The notes under the pieces are model-generated. The model ran no database searches and was not told the DNA's origin. It worked only from the letters and a program-made list of their open reading frames with translations. A program made the position numbers and the translations under genes. Shown here piece by piece: positions 6,283 to 14,980 of a stretch of DNA of 64,000 nucleotides (positions within the stretch are counted from its first letter, which is position 1; every line of letters begins with the position of its first letter). This DNA comes from Leifsonia shinshuensis. GTDB taxonomy: Bacteria; Actinomycetota; Actinomycetes; Actinomycetales; Microbacteriaceae. The stretch spans positions 3,100,001 to 3,164,000 of the forward strand of contig NZ_CP043641.1 of NCBI RefSeq assembly GCF_014217625.1, given 5' to 3'.

Positions 6283-9129
6283 ATGGCGCGGTCGCCTTCG
6301 GTCTTCGCCACGCGCGGGCCGACCGTCCTCGAACTGAGGATCCACGGCATCAAGAACACGCCGCCGGCGGAGATGCTCGGCGTCGCGCCGGGCGACGTGC
6401 GCCCGGACCAGGCGGACGAGAACGGCGGCTTCTACGTCCCGACCGTCGACCCTCCCGATCCGTCCGACCCGGCGACGCCGCCGACCGTCATCCGGCGCGA
6501 GGGCTACTCGTGGGGGATGCTGGCCCGCTACGGCGGCGGAGCGCTCGTCGCGATCGGCCAGTTCTTCGTGCAGCTCGCATGGCTCCTCATCCTGCCCTTC
6601 GGCCTGTGCAACACGGCGTACTGGACGCGCCGCATCCCGGACCAGCCGCGCACCGGCGAGTGGCAGGCCGGCCGCGGCGCCGCATCGCTGCGCGTGTTCG
6701 CGCTCGGCCTCACCCTGCTCTATGTGTGCGCGCTGGCGTCGGTGAGCCTGGACCTGATCGGGACCCAGTGCCTCGCCCACCCGTCCCTCTGTCCGGCCCT
6801 GCCCGGCTGGGTGACCGCGTTCTTCACCTCGCCCGGGCTCGACCACCGCGGCATCCGGGTCGCCCTCCTCTCGCTCGTCCCCATCGCGGGCGTGCTGCTG
6901 CTGTTCTTCGTCTCGCACCAGGCGCGCACCCGGTACGAGGCCGGGATCTTCGGCACCGTCGCGAAGATCCGCACGGCCAGCGACCTCAGCGGCGTGACCG
7001 AGGGCCAGGCCGCCACCCCGCGCCGCCCGCTCGCGACCGACGGGTTCTGGGGGATCACCCGGGTGAAGGCGCCGAGCGAGCTGCTGCACACGGCGGCCGC
7101 CTTCTTCCTGATGGCGCTGCTGGTCGGCTGGGACGGCGTGTTCTGGTCGTGCGCGCCCGCCGGTGTCGACCTCCCGCCGGAATGCCTCGACCCGGCGAGC
7201 ACACCGTTGCTGTCGCGCTGGTGGCTGACGCTCGGCGCGGCGCTCGCCGCGGTGGGACTGGTCGCGGTCGTCGCCCTCGTCGTGCGGAACGTGGACACCA
7301 CGGTCCGCGGACGCGCCGAGCGGTCGATGGCGGGCGTCGCGTCCGACGTGCGCGACGCCCGCCGGCACACGATCATCCGGCTGAAGCTGCGGCGGAGGGA
7401 GGCCGTGGCCGGGTGGATGCTGCTGGCCGCGATCGTCGTGTACGCCGCGGTCGCGGTCGCCGTGGCGCTGCCCGTCGCGGTGCCCTCCGGGGCGGCCGCC
7501 GAGCACGCGCCGTCCTTCCTGGGGCTCGTGATCGCGCCCTCCATCATCCTCGGCGTGCTCCTCGCCATCGCCCTCTCGGCGCTCGGCTGGCGCCGGGGTG
7601 TGCCGCGCTGGCTGTCCGTGGTCGTAGTGGTCGTCGGCGGCGTCTCGCTGCTGGTGGCCGTCGTGTCGACCCCGAAAGACCTCCGGCTCGCGCCGCTCAC
7701 CACGGCCGCGTACCTGCTGGCCGCTCTGGCCGCCGTGCTGCTCGCCGCGCTGGTGATCTTCTGGCCGATGGGCCGCCGCCGCAGCTTCGCCTACCAGGGT
7801 TGGCGCGGCACCGGCCCCGGCGTGATCATGCTGCTCTCCCTCGGCGCCGCCATGCTGCTCTCGACCCTCCTCGTGCTCGGCACGCAGTGCGCGCTCGCGT
7901 CCTCCGGCGGCCCGACCCCGATCTGCCCGCTCACCCCCGGCGGGCTGACCACCCCGGTGGCGTACCGCAACTTCGGCGGGACGGTGCCGGTGCTCGCCGT
8001 CGTGCTCGTGCTCTTCGTGCTCGTCGTCGCGCTGCTGCGGATGCGCACGACACCGCGCCTGACCACGCCGGAGACGGTCGGCGGCCGGGCGCTCCGCGAG
8101 CCGCTGCACAACTACCGCGACGGGCGGGTGCCGCAGGTGAAGTCGGCGGGCAAACTGGACTTCCGGATGCTGAACGCCCGCCGGTCGGCGGCGCTGTTCC
8201 ACCGCGGTGAGCCCGTGCTCGGCCTCCTGGCCGCGCTGCTGGCTCTGGGCGTCATCGTGGCCATCGCCCTCCCGCAGCCGCTGCGCCCGGCCCTGCTCGA
8301 CCTGGCCCTGCCCGCCCTCGGCCTGATCTCGGTCGCCGCCGTCGTGACGATCGCCGAGAACGCGCTGACCACGAAGGAGCGCCCCATCGGCGTGATGTGG
8401 GACCTGATGTGCTTCCTCCCACGCGCCGGCCACCCGTTCGGGCCGCCCTGCTACGCCGAGCGCGTCATCCCGGAGCTGCGCGACCGCATCGTCGCCTGGT
8501 TGGAGGCCGACATCGCCGCGGGCGCGGGAACGGTCGGCGACCGCCGCACGGCCGAGGAGCGCGCCCGCGACGAACTGCGGGCGCTGACCACGCGCCAGCG
8601 CCGCAAGGTCGTCGTGAGCGCCCACAGCCTGGGGGCCGTGCTCGCGGTCTCCACCATCTTCACCCTGGGCGCCGACACCACCGACGGCCTCAAGAACGTC
8701 GCCCTGCTCACCTACGGCACGCAACTCCGCGCCTACTTCGGGCGGTTCTTCCCCGAGCTCTTCGGCCCCGCCGCCCTCGGCACCCTCCCGAGCCGGGCCC
8801 CGTCGCTGTGGAAGGCCGACCCGTGGCTGCGCCAAGTCGTCGAGGACCACCTGGCCGAGGGCTCGGGAGGCCGCGACCCCGACCTCCGCGACAAGCCCAC
8901 CCTGCGGGAGCTGCTGACCCAGCCCGACGGGTCGGTGGCGTGGGTGAACCTGTGGCGCCGCACCGACTACCTCGGCTTCCCCGACGCGTCGTTCAAGGAC
9001 AACGAGATCGACCGCGGCGCGGACGAGTTCGGGCCGCCGCTGTACCTGGTGAAGGTGGCGACGCACCCGGGGTACCAGGCGTCGACGCAGTACATGACCG
9101 CCCTCCGCGACCTCATCCGCCGCCTGTGA
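6283..9129 (+). CDS. Large polytopic membrane protein with split alpha/beta-hydrolase-like domain
   Basis: 948 residues. The N-terminus carries ELRIHGIKNTPPAEMLG, which resembles the first strand and oxyanion region of a lipase fold. Some ten hydrophobic segments follow between about residues 80 and 700. The C-terminal 200 residues are soluble and contain VVVSAHSLGAVLAVSTI, a nucleophile elbow (S-x-S-L-G type), with candidate acid and His residues later (for example near ATHPGY). I recognise it as an actinobacterial membrane protein family of unknown role; a membrane-bound lipase or esterase is an inference. TACAGT lies 6 nt before the ATG, so it is probably leaderless. Confidence 0.82.
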   Translation: MARSPSVFATRGPTVLELRIHGIKNTPPAEMLGVAPGDVRPDQADENGGFYVPTVDPPDPSDPATPPTVIRREGYSWGMLARYGGGALVAIGQFFVQLAWLLILPFGLCNTAYWTRRIPDQPRTGEWQAGRGAASLRVFALGLTLLYVCALASVSLDLIGTQCLAHPSLCPALPGWVTAFFTSPGLDHRGIRVALLSLVPIAGVLLLFFVSHQARTRYEAGIFGTVAKIRTASDLSGVTEGQAATPRRPLATDGFWGITRVKAPSELLHTAAAFFLMALLVGWDGVFWSCAPAGVDLPPECLDPASTPLLSRWWLTLGAALAAVGLVAVVALVVRNVDTTVRGRAERSMAGVASDVRDARRHTIIRLKLRRREAVAGWMLLAAIVVYAAVAVAVALPVAVPSGAAAEHAPSFLGLVIAPSIILGVLLAIALSALGWRRGVPRWLSVVVVVVGGVSLLVAVVSTPKDLRLAPLTTAAYLLAALAAVLLAALVIFWPMGRRRSFAYQGWRGTGPGVIMLLSLGAAMLLSTLLVLGTQCALASSGGPTPICPLTPGGLTTPVAYRNFGGTVPVLAVVLVLFVLVVALLRMRTTPRLTTPETVGGRALREPLHNYRDGRVPQVKSAGKLDFRMLNARRSAALFHRGEPVLGLLAALLALGVIVAIALPQPLRPALLDLALPALGLISVAAVVTIAENALTTKERPIGVMWDLMCFLPRAGHPFGPPCYAERVIPELRDRIVAWLEADIAAGAGTVGDRRTAEERARDELRALTTRQRRKVVVSAHSLGAVLAVSTIFTLGADTTDGLKNVALLTYGTQLRAYFGRFFPELFGPAALGTLPSRAPSLWKADPWLRQVVEDHLAEGSGGRDPDLRDKPTLRELLTQPDGSVAWVNLWRRTDYLGFPDASFKDNEIDRGADEFGPPLYLVKVATHPGYQASTQYMTALRDLIRRL

Positions 9130-9146
9130 TCACCTGACTCCGCCCC

Positions 9147-9315
9147 GACATTCGTCACGAATGTCCGCTTTCGCCGCCGCTTTCGCGACATTCGTCACGA
9201 ATGCGCGCTCACCCCCCCCGAATGGCGATTCGTCACGAATGTCGACTTTCGCGGCCGCTTTCGCGACATTCGTCACGAATGTACGTTCGCTTCAGCGTCG
9301 CGATTCGTTGCGAAT
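9147..9315. repeat. Family A palindrome array, locus 1 (five copies)
   Basis: Five copies of a 13-bp palindrome between the large membrane protein gene and the GH3 gene: ATTCGTCACGAAT at 9150, 9190, 9228 and 9268, and ATTCGTTGCGAAT at 9303. The first is embedded in a 19-bp perfect palindrome, GACATTCGTCACGAATGTC (9147-9165). Start-to-start distances are 40, 38, 40 and 35. The 27-bp spacers of the two 40-bp pairs (9163-9189 and 9241-9267) differ at only three positions, so a two-copy unit seems to have been duplicated. Confidence 0.93.
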
Positions 9316-9389
9316 GTTTCGGGGGGACCCTTCAGGAAAACCGAGTACTGTAAGGTATTCCCACCCCGCGGCCGTATCGAAGGAGAATC

Positions 9390-11636
9390 ATGGTCGACAG
9401 CCTGCCCCGCGCAGCCGAACTCACCGTCGAGGAGAAGGCGTCGCTCACCAGCGGCCGGAGCTTCTGGGAGACCGAGGGCGTCGAGCGCGTCGGGATCCCG
9501 TCCATCTACCTGACCGACGGCCCGCACGGCGTGCGCAAGCAGGCGCAGGGCGGCGACCATCTCGGCATCGGGGACAGCGTCCCGGCCACCTGCTTCCCGC
9601 CCGCGGTCGCGCTCGGCTCGTCCTGGGACGCCGCGCTGCTCGAGCGGGTCGGGGCGGCGCTGGGGGAGGAGGCCAAGGCCGAGGGCGTCGGCGTGCTGCT
9701 CGGGCCGGGCATCAACATCAAGCGGTCGCCGCTGTGCGGGCGCAACTTCGAGTACCTGTCCGAGGACCCGATCGTGTCCGGGCGGCTCGGCTCGGCGCTC
9801 GTGCGCGGCCTCCAGTCGCAGGGCGTCGGAGCCTCGCTGAAGCACTTCGCCGCCAACAACCAGGAGACCGACCGGCTGCGCGTGAGCGCCGACGTGGACG
9901 AGCGGCCGCTGCGCGAGATCTATCTCCGCGGCTTCCAGCATGTCGTGACGCACGCCCAGCCGTGGACCGTCATGTGCTCCTACAACCGCATCAACGGCGT
10001 CTACGCGTCCGAGGACCCGTGGCTGCTCACCTCCGTCCTCCGCGACGAGTGGGGCTTCGACGGCCTCGTCGTCTCCGACTGGGGCGCGGTCAACGACCGG
10101 GTCAGCGCGCTCGTGGCCGGACTCGACCTGGAGATGCCGTCGAGCGGCGGCGTCACCGACGCGCAGCTCGTCGCCGCCGTGCGCAGCGGCGACCTGGCGG
10201 AGTCCGTGCTCGACACCGCGGCGGACCGGGTGATCGACCTGGTCGGGAAGGCGCTCGCCGGAGCCGACGCCGGCGCGACCTACGACGCGGAGGCGCACCA
10301 CGCGCTCGCCAGGGAGGTCGCCGGCCGCAGCGTCGTACTGCTCAAGAACGAGGGCGTACTCCCGCTCTCCACCGACGCCGGCCGCACGATCGCCGTCGTC
10401 GGCGAGTTCGCCCGCACCCCGCGCTACCAGGGCGCCGGCTCCTCCCAGATCGTCCCGACCCGGCTGGACAACGCGCTCGACGAGCTGCACGCGCTCTCGG
10501 GCGACGCGACCGTGGTCTTCGCCCCGGGCTACACGCTGGGCGCCGACGCGGACGAGGTCGCACTGACAGCCGAGGCCGTCGGGGTCGCGGCCGGCGCCGA
10601 CGACGTCGTGGTGTTCCTCGGCCTGCCGGGCGAGGACGAGTCGGAGGGCTTCGACCGCGAGCACCTCGAGCTCCCGGCCGCGCAGACCGCGCTGCTGGAG
10701 GCCGTCATCGCCGCGAATCCGCGCGTCACGGTCGTGCTCTCCAACGGCGGCGTCGTGCGTGTCTCCGGCTGGGCCGACCGCGTTCCCGCCATCGTGGAGG
10801 GCTGGCTGCTCGGCCAGGCCGGCGGCGGCGCGATCGCGGACGTGCTGTTCGGGGTGGTCAACCCGTCCGGCCGGCTCGCGGAGACCATCCCGGTGCGCCT
10901 GGAGGACACCGCCTCGTACCTCAACTTCCCCGGCGAGAAGGGTCACGTGCGCTACGGCGAGGGCCTGTTCGTCGGCTACCGAGACGTCGACGCGCGCGAC
11001 GCGGCCGTCTCCTTCCCGTTCGGCCACGGCCTGTCCTATACGACGTTCGCGTTCGGTGCGCCGACGGCGACCGCGACGGACGACGGCATCCGGGTGACGG
11101 TGGAGGTCGCCAACACGGGCGACCGCGACGGCCGGGAGGTCGTGCAGGTCTACGTGTCCGTCCCTGCCTCACGGGTGCAGCGGCCGGTGCGCGAGCTGAA
11201 GGGCTTCGCCAACGTCGCCGTCGCGTCGGGCGCCACCGAGGCGGTCGTGATCGACCTCCCCGCCGAGGACCTCGCCTACTTCGACACCGAACTCGACGGC
11301 TGGACCGTGGAGGCCGGCGACTACGTCGTGGAGGTCGGGGCGTCGTCCCGCGACCTGCGCGGTTCGGCCGTGGTGACGCTGGCCGGTGACGGCCGCTCGG
11401 CCCCGCTCACGGCCGACTCCACGCTCGGCGAGTGGCTGAGCCACCCGGTCGGCGGCCCCATCCTGATGTCGGCGCTGGCCCAGAGCGCGGAGGCAGAGGG
11501 GATGGGCGCCATGCTCAACGACCCCGACCTGCGCCGGATGGCGGAGTCCATCCCGCTGGTGCGGGCGGCGTCGTTCCCGGGCAGCCCGGTCACCGCGGAG
11601 CAGCTGGACCAGCTGGTGGCCGCAGTGAACCGGTAG
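9390..11636 (+). CDS. Glycoside hydrolase family 3 (beta-glucosidase type)
   Basis: 748 residues, cytoplasmic (no signal peptide). The TIM-barrel half has the substrate-binding motif KHFAANNQE and the nucleophile Asp230 in LVVSDWGAV. The second half has the alpha/beta sandwich (with the GLPGEDESEGFDRE loop that carries acid/base residues in this family) and then a fibronectin-like domain from about residue 560. A further C-terminal part of about 80 residues is typical of the longer subgroup. Strong ribosome site GAAGGAG at 9378-9384. Likely splits beta-glucosides or related short glycosides taken up by the cell. Confidence 0.92.
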   Translation: MVDSLPRAAELTVEEKASLTSGRSFWETEGVERVGIPSIYLTDGPHGVRKQAQGGDHLGIGDSVPATCFPPAVALGSSWDAALLERVGAALGEEAKAEGVGVLLGPGINIKRSPLCGRNFEYLSEDPIVSGRLGSALVRGLQSQGVGASLKHFAANNQETDRLRVSADVDERPLREIYLRGFQHVVTHAQPWTVMCSYNRINGVYASEDPWLLTSVLRDEWGFDGLVVSDWGAVNDRVSALVAGLDLEMPSSGGVTDAQLVAAVRSGDLAESVLDTAADRVIDLVGKALAGADAGATYDAEAHHALAREVAGRSVVLLKNEGVLPLSTDAGRTIAVVGEFARTPRYQGAGSSQIVPTRLDNALDELHALSGDATVVFAPGYTLGADADEVALTAEAVGVAAGADDVVVFLGLPGEDESEGFDREHLELPAAQTALLEAVIAANPRVTVVLSNGGVVRVSGWADRVPAIVEGWLLGQAGGGAIADVLFGVVNPSGRLAETIPVRLEDTASYLNFPGEKGHVRYGEGLFVGYRDVDARDAAVSFPFGHGLSYTTFAFGAPTATATDDGIRVTVEVANTGDRDGREVVQVYVSVPASRVQRPVRELKGFANVAVASGATEAVVIDLPAEDLAYFDTELDGWTVEAGDYVVEVGASSRDLRGSAVVTLAGDGRSAPLTADSTLGEWLSHPVGGPILMSALAQSAEAEGMGAMLNDPDLRRMAESIPLVRAASFPGSPVTAEQLDQLVAAVNR

Positions 11637-11702
11637 CGTACGCCCCTTTCGGCGACGATGAACCCCTTGCGGACGCAGGGGGGTCGGCGTTGCGTTGGCA
11701 CT

Positions 11703-11915
11703 ATGAGCGACCAGCGCGACGACAAGGATGCGGTCACCGGGCACGACCCGACCAACGGGCTCGCCGGCGACCTGGAGGGCGACGACGGCGGCGCCGCCAC
11801 CCCCACAGCCGACCACAACGTGATCCAGGACGTGATCGCGGACCTCGATCCCGACCGGCCGATGAACGAGGACGACGACTCCGCGACGTCGTACAGCGAG
11901 GAGGGCAAGCCATGA
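11703..11915 (+). CDS. Small acidic hypothetical protein, 70 aa
   Basis: 70 residues, Asp-rich with no hydrophobic stretch; probably disordered. A recognisable piece is NVIQDVIADLDPDRPMNEDD. The ATG at 11703 was preferred to the upstream in-frame ATG at 11658, which lies in G-rich non-coding-looking sequence. Its stop overlaps the start of the next gene by ATGA (11912-11915), showing translational coupling of two acidic proteins. Confidence 0.65.
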   Translation: MSDQRDDKDAVTGHDPTNGLAGDLEGDDGGAATPTADHNVIQDVIADLDPDRPMNEDDDSATSYSEEGKP

Positions 11916-12250
11916 GCGATACGAGCGGACTCCCCAACGCGGACGACCTGGGCGTGCCGGCCGAGGACGACCCGGATCGGTTCGAAGGCGGCGCGGGAGC
12001 TCAGAGCGCCGACCGCGACGCCCAGTCCGCCGAACCCGACGAGGACGACCCCGGCCAGGGCGGCGACGTCTCCGGCGCGCACCAGACCGGCGTCGCTCCG
12101 GAGGGCGCCGAGGACGTTACCACCCAGGACACCCAGGGTCCGGCCTCGCACGGCTCCGACGGCGCCGAGCCGCCGCCCGCGGACTTCGACCCGACCGAGC
12201 AGCCGTCCAACCCGGACCTGGTGCAGAACACCGAGCCGCCAGACGAGTGA
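11912..12250 (+). CDS. Acidic low-complexity protein, 112 aa
   Basis: 112 residues dominated by Asp, Glu, Gly, Pro and Ser, without membrane segment or Cys. Composition predicts full disorder. It starts inside the stop of the preceding acidic protein (ATGA overlap, preceded by GAGGG), so the two are coupled, and a strong hairpin terminator follows at 12299. No function can be read from the sequence; proteins like this are common in Microbacteriaceae. Confidence 0.68.
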   Translation: MSDTSGLPNADDLGVPAEDDPDRFEGGAGAQSADRDAQSAEPDEDDPGQGGDVSGAHQTGVAPEGAEDVTTQDTQGPASHGSDGAEPPPADFDPTEQPSNPDLVQNTEPPDE

Positions 12251-12254
12251 TAGT

Positions 12255-12285
12255 GCCGCGAGTGATCCAGCGCCGCGAGTAATCC
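12255..12285 (+). repeat. Short direct repeat GCCGCGAGTRATCC
   Basis: Two 14-bp direct copies, GCCGCGAGTGATCC (12255-12268) and GCCGCGAGTAATCC (12272-12285), with one difference, between the acidic protein stop and the terminator hairpin. Significance unknown. Confidence 0.6.
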
Positions 12286-12298
12286 GGCCATTCAGACT

Positions 12299-12332
12299 GC
12301 GGCCCCGCCCTCCGTCATCCGGGCGGGGCCGC
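12299..12332 (+). terminator. Hairpin terminator, 12-bp stem
   Basis: GCGGCCCCGCCC (12299-12310) pairs perfectly with GGGCGGGGCCGC (12321-12332) around a 10-nt loop. It lies between the acidic protein gene and the convergent small membrane protein gene, so it can serve both directions. Confidence 0.8.
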
Positions 12333-12360
12333 TCTACGTCTCCACGGGCCGCGCCCGGAC

Positions 12361-12561
12361 TCAGCCTTTCCGTGTCCCCCGGCTCGCGTACAGCCACACC
12401 CCGCCGACGACCGCCCCGATCACGAGCATCCAGATCCCCACCTGCAGGATCGACGTATCGCCGGAGCGGGGCAGGATCAGCCCGATCACGAACAGCACGG
12501 CACCGAGGTTGAGCAGCACCGCGGCCACCCAGCCGAGCGTCGTGCGCAGCGCTGCGTTCAT
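12361..12561 (-). CDS. Small two-helix membrane protein, 66 aa
   Basis: 66 residues with two predicted membrane helices (VAAVLLNLGAVLFVIGLIL and ILQVGIWMLVIGAVVGGVWLYA) joined by a short polar loop, and a basic C-terminus. No known domain recognised. Start ATG at 12559-12561; TACGAT 7 nt upstream indicates a leaderless message. Confidence 0.72.
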   Translation of the reverse strand: MNAALRTTLGWVAAVLLNLGAVLFVIGLILPRSGDTSILQVGIWMLVIGAVVGGVWLYASRGTRKG

Positions 12562-12634
12562 TGCGGGTATCGTAGCCCGCCCCTCTGCGCCGGACCTCAG
12601 GCGGCCGGGCCCGGCGTCATAAATCGGCGGGGGC

Positions 12635-12934
12635 CTACGCCTGCCCCTGGTTGCCCGTCGCGGCCGGCTCCTCGTCGAGCGCCTCGTTGATCAGCGACGC
12701 CACCAGGAACTTCCAGTCCGAGCCCTCGTGCAGGGTCTCCACGTAACCGATCGGGACGGCGCCGAACACCGGCTCGTGCTCCTCGCCCTCGGCCGAGACG
12801 CGCACCAGGCGTCCAAGCTCTGCGTGCGTCTCGTCGAGCACCACCCACTCGCCCGGCGCCTTCTTCTCCACGTGGAAGATGCGCCCCCGGTACGGGTAGC
12901 GGACGCTCGACATCTCGAGTTCGCTGGCGGACAT
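12635..12934 (-). CDS. Conserved hypothetical protein, 99 aa
   Basis: 99 residues. Starts MSASELEMSSVRYPYRGRIF and contains a Trp-rich beta section (KKAPGEWVVLDE), then GYVETLHEGSDWKFLVASLINEALDE. Soluble, small, no catalytic motif. Two starts exist; the ATG at 12934 has GGAAGG at the right distance, whereas the ATG at 12940 would abut it. Confidence 0.7.
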   Translation of the reverse strand: MSASELEMSSVRYPYRGRIFHVEKKAPGEWVVLDETHAELGRLVRVSAEGEEHEPVFGAVPIGYVETLHEGSDWKFLVASLINEALDEEPAATGNQGQA

Positions 12935-13021
12935 GGTCATCCTTCCGTCGGTGGACGCTCACTGAGCATCAAACGCCCCGGGGGCTGTGCTTGGCAAGAT
13001 GCGCTGCCTACGCTGGGCGCC

Positions 13022-13402
13022 ATGAGCACACAGCCGAACGAAGGCGTCCACAACATCGACGCGGCCTTCGCGCTCGTCCCCGAACCCTGGCAGCCGCACC
13101 GCCTGACCAGCGTGAACGACTACGACGTGAAGGTCGCGCGCCTCCAGGGCTCGTTCATCTGGCACTCCCACCCGGACACCGACGAGCTGTTCCTCGTGAT
13201 CTCCGGCCGGCTCACCATCCAGCTCCGCGACCGGGAGGTGGAGCTGGGGCCGCACGACGTGTTCGTGGTCCCGAAGGGCGCCGAGCACTGCCCGTTCGCG
13301 GAGGACGAGGCGCTCGTCGTGATGTTCGAGCCGAAGGGCACCGTGAACACCGGCGACCGGCCGGGGGAGCGCACGAGCGCGCTGCGGGAGCTGCCGGACT
13401 GA
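13022..13402 (+). CDS. Single-domain cupin protein
   Basis: 126 residues forming one cupin barrel. Motif 1 is WHSHPDTDELFLVISG, with the two His and the Glu that bind a metal, and motif 2 is PHDVFVVPKGAEHCP with the last His. Substrate unknown: cupins of this size can be isomerases, dioxygenases or sensors. TACGCT lies 7 nt before the ATG (leaderless type). Its 3' end faces the HAD gene. Confidence 0.85.
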   Translation: MSTQPNEGVHNIDAAFALVPEPWQPHRLTSVNDYDVKVARLQGSFIWHSHPDTDELFLVISGRLTIQLRDREVELGPHDVFVVPKGAEHCPFAEDEALVVMFEPKGTVNTGDRPGERTSALRELPD

Positions 13403-13421
13403 GGCGCGGCGGCGGCAGGGC

Positions 13422-14072
13422 TCACAGCAGCCGGTCGAGGGCCTCCAGCAGCGCCGCGGGTCCGTCGAAGACCTCCTGCGCCCCGGCCTCCGTGAGCTCG
13501 GCCGCCCCCACCCCGCCGCAGAGCACGCCGACCGAACGGATCTGCGCCCGCCCCGCCGCGGTCATGTCCCACACCGAGTCGCCGACGACGAGCGCTTCCG
13601 CTGCCGTCGCGTCAGCGCGGCTCAGAGCGATCTGCAGGATGCCGGGGTCGGGCTTGGCCTCGTCCACGTCGTCGGCCGAGGTGGAGGCGTGCACCGCGTC
13701 GTCGGCGTCGATCGCCCGCCGCAGCATCGCCAGCTCGTCCTCGGCGGCGGAGGTCGCGAGCACGACCCGGATGCCGCGGTCCGCGACCGCACGCAGCAGG
13801 TCGGCGGCCCCGCCGAACGCGCGCAGCCGCGGTGCGAGCTCCTGGAGGTGCTGCGCGTGGAGCGCTCTGGCGCGGTCGTTCCACTCGTCGTCGCGCTCTC
13901 CCGCGACCTCGTGCAGGAGCTGCCCGGAGTCCCGGCCGAGCGCCCGGTGGATGCGCCATGCGTCGACGGGTGCGCCCAACTCGGCGAATGCGCGCTGCCA
14001 GGCGTCGATGTGGAGGTAGTTCGAGTCGACGAGGGTGCCGTCGACGTCGAAGAGCACGGTGCGGATGGTCAT
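13422..14072 (-). CDS. HAD-superfamily hydrolase (phosphatase, beta-phosphoglucomutase-like)
   Basis: 216 residues. Motif I is LFDVDGTLVDSNYLH, with the nucleophile Asp and the acid Asp two residues on; a helical cap follows (residues about 15-85). Motif II is VLATSAAEDE, and motif IV is GDSVWDMTAA with Lys of motif III in DEAKPDPGI. Such enzymes dephosphorylate small sugar or nucleotide phosphates. ATG at 14072 has AGGA 7 nt upstream; a GTG at 14078 is the alternative. Confidence 0.88.
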   Translation of the reverse strand: MTIRTVLFDVDGTLVDSNYLHIDAWQRAFAELGAPVDAWRIHRALGRDSGQLLHEVAGERDDEWNDRARALHAQHLQELAPRLRAFGGAADLLRAVADRGIRVVLATSAAEDELAMLRRAIDADDAVHASTSADDVDEAKPDPGILQIALSRADATAAEALVVGDSVWDMTAAGRAQIRSVGVLCGGVGAAELTEAGAQEVFDGPAALLEALDRLL

Positions 14073-14146
14073 GTCCACGTCCTACACCCCTCGCCGCGAG
14101 CCCTCACCCCCTTGCCGTCGGTGGGCGTCGGGGGCAGGGTGCGGGC

Positions 14147-14965
14147 ATGAGTCCCACTCCGCCTCCGGAACTGACCGACCCGCGCACCGCCATCGTGACC
14201 GGCTCCGACTCCGGCATCGGGAGGGCGACCGCCGTCGCGCTCGCCCGCGCCGGAATGGACGTCGGCGTGACGTGGCACTCCGACGAGGAGGGCGCGGCCG
14301 GGACCGCGCGCCTGGTCCGCGCCGAGGGCCGCAGGGCCGAGGTGACCAGGCTCGACACGACCGACGCGCCCGCCTGCGCCGACGTCGTGGACGAACTCGC
14401 CGACCGGCTCGGCGGCTGCGACGTGTTCGTGAACAACGCGGGCGTGAACGGCGGCCCGGCCTTCTTCGACACCGACTGGGACACCTGGCGCTCGACCCTG
14501 CTGGCCGACCTCGACGGCCCGTTCGCCTGCATCCAGCGGATCGCCCGCCGCATGGTCGACGGCGGCCGCGGCGGCCGGATCATCGGCGTGACCAGCGTGC
14601 ACGAGCACCAGCCGCGGGTCGGGTCCGCCGCGTACGACGCCGCCAAGCACGGCCTCGGCGGCCTCCTGAAGACGCTCGCCCTGGAGCTGGGCGAGTACGG
14701 CATCACCTGCAACGCGGTCGCGCCCGGCGAGATCGCGACGCCCATGAACGACGCTGCGGACGTCGACCCGCGGCAGGTGCACCGCCCGGGTGTCCCGCTC
14801 GGCCGTCCGGGCGCACCGGAGGAGGTCGCGGCCGTGATCGCGTTCCTGGCCTCGCCCGCCGCGTCGTACGTCACGGGTGCGTCGTGGACGGTCGACGGCG
14901 GGATGCTGCAGATGGGTCCACAGGCTGGCTCGCACCTCGGCTCCGACGAGTGGCGGCGCAACTGA
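14147..14965 (+). CDS. Short-chain dehydrogenase/reductase
   Basis: 272 residues, classical SDR. The cofactor site is VTGSDSGIGRATA, the NNAG motif is present (VNNAGVN), and the active site has the Ser in IGVTSVHEH and the pair Y-x-x-x-K in AAYDAAKHG. C-terminal WTVDGGML is typical. Probably oxidises or reduces a sugar or polyol. CAGGGT lies 6 nt before the ATG, suggesting leaderless translation; an intact Shine-Dalgarno is not visible. Confidence 0.9.
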   Translation: MSPTPPPELTDPRTAIVTGSDSGIGRATAVALARAGMDVGVTWHSDEEGAAGTARLVRAEGRRAEVTRLDTTDAPACADVVDELADRLGGCDVFVNNAGVNGGPAFFDTDWDTWRSTLLADLDGPFACIQRIARRMVDGGRGGRIIGVTSVHEHQPRVGSAAYDAAKHGLGGLLKTLALELGEYGITCNAVAPGEIATPMNDAADVDPRQVHRPGVPLGRPGAPEEVAAVIAFLASPAASYVTGASWTVDGGMLQMGPQAGSHLGSDEWRRN

Positions 14966-14980
14966 CGGGACGGCTCCCGG

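Noticed and set aside
6184..9066. 960-codon antisense frame over the large membrane protein
   Set aside because: Composition is that of a shadow frame; no start signal or recognisable domain.
9147..9315. CRISPR array
   Set aside because: The repeats are 13 bp, palindromic and the spacers are partly copies of each other; no cas genes are in the window.
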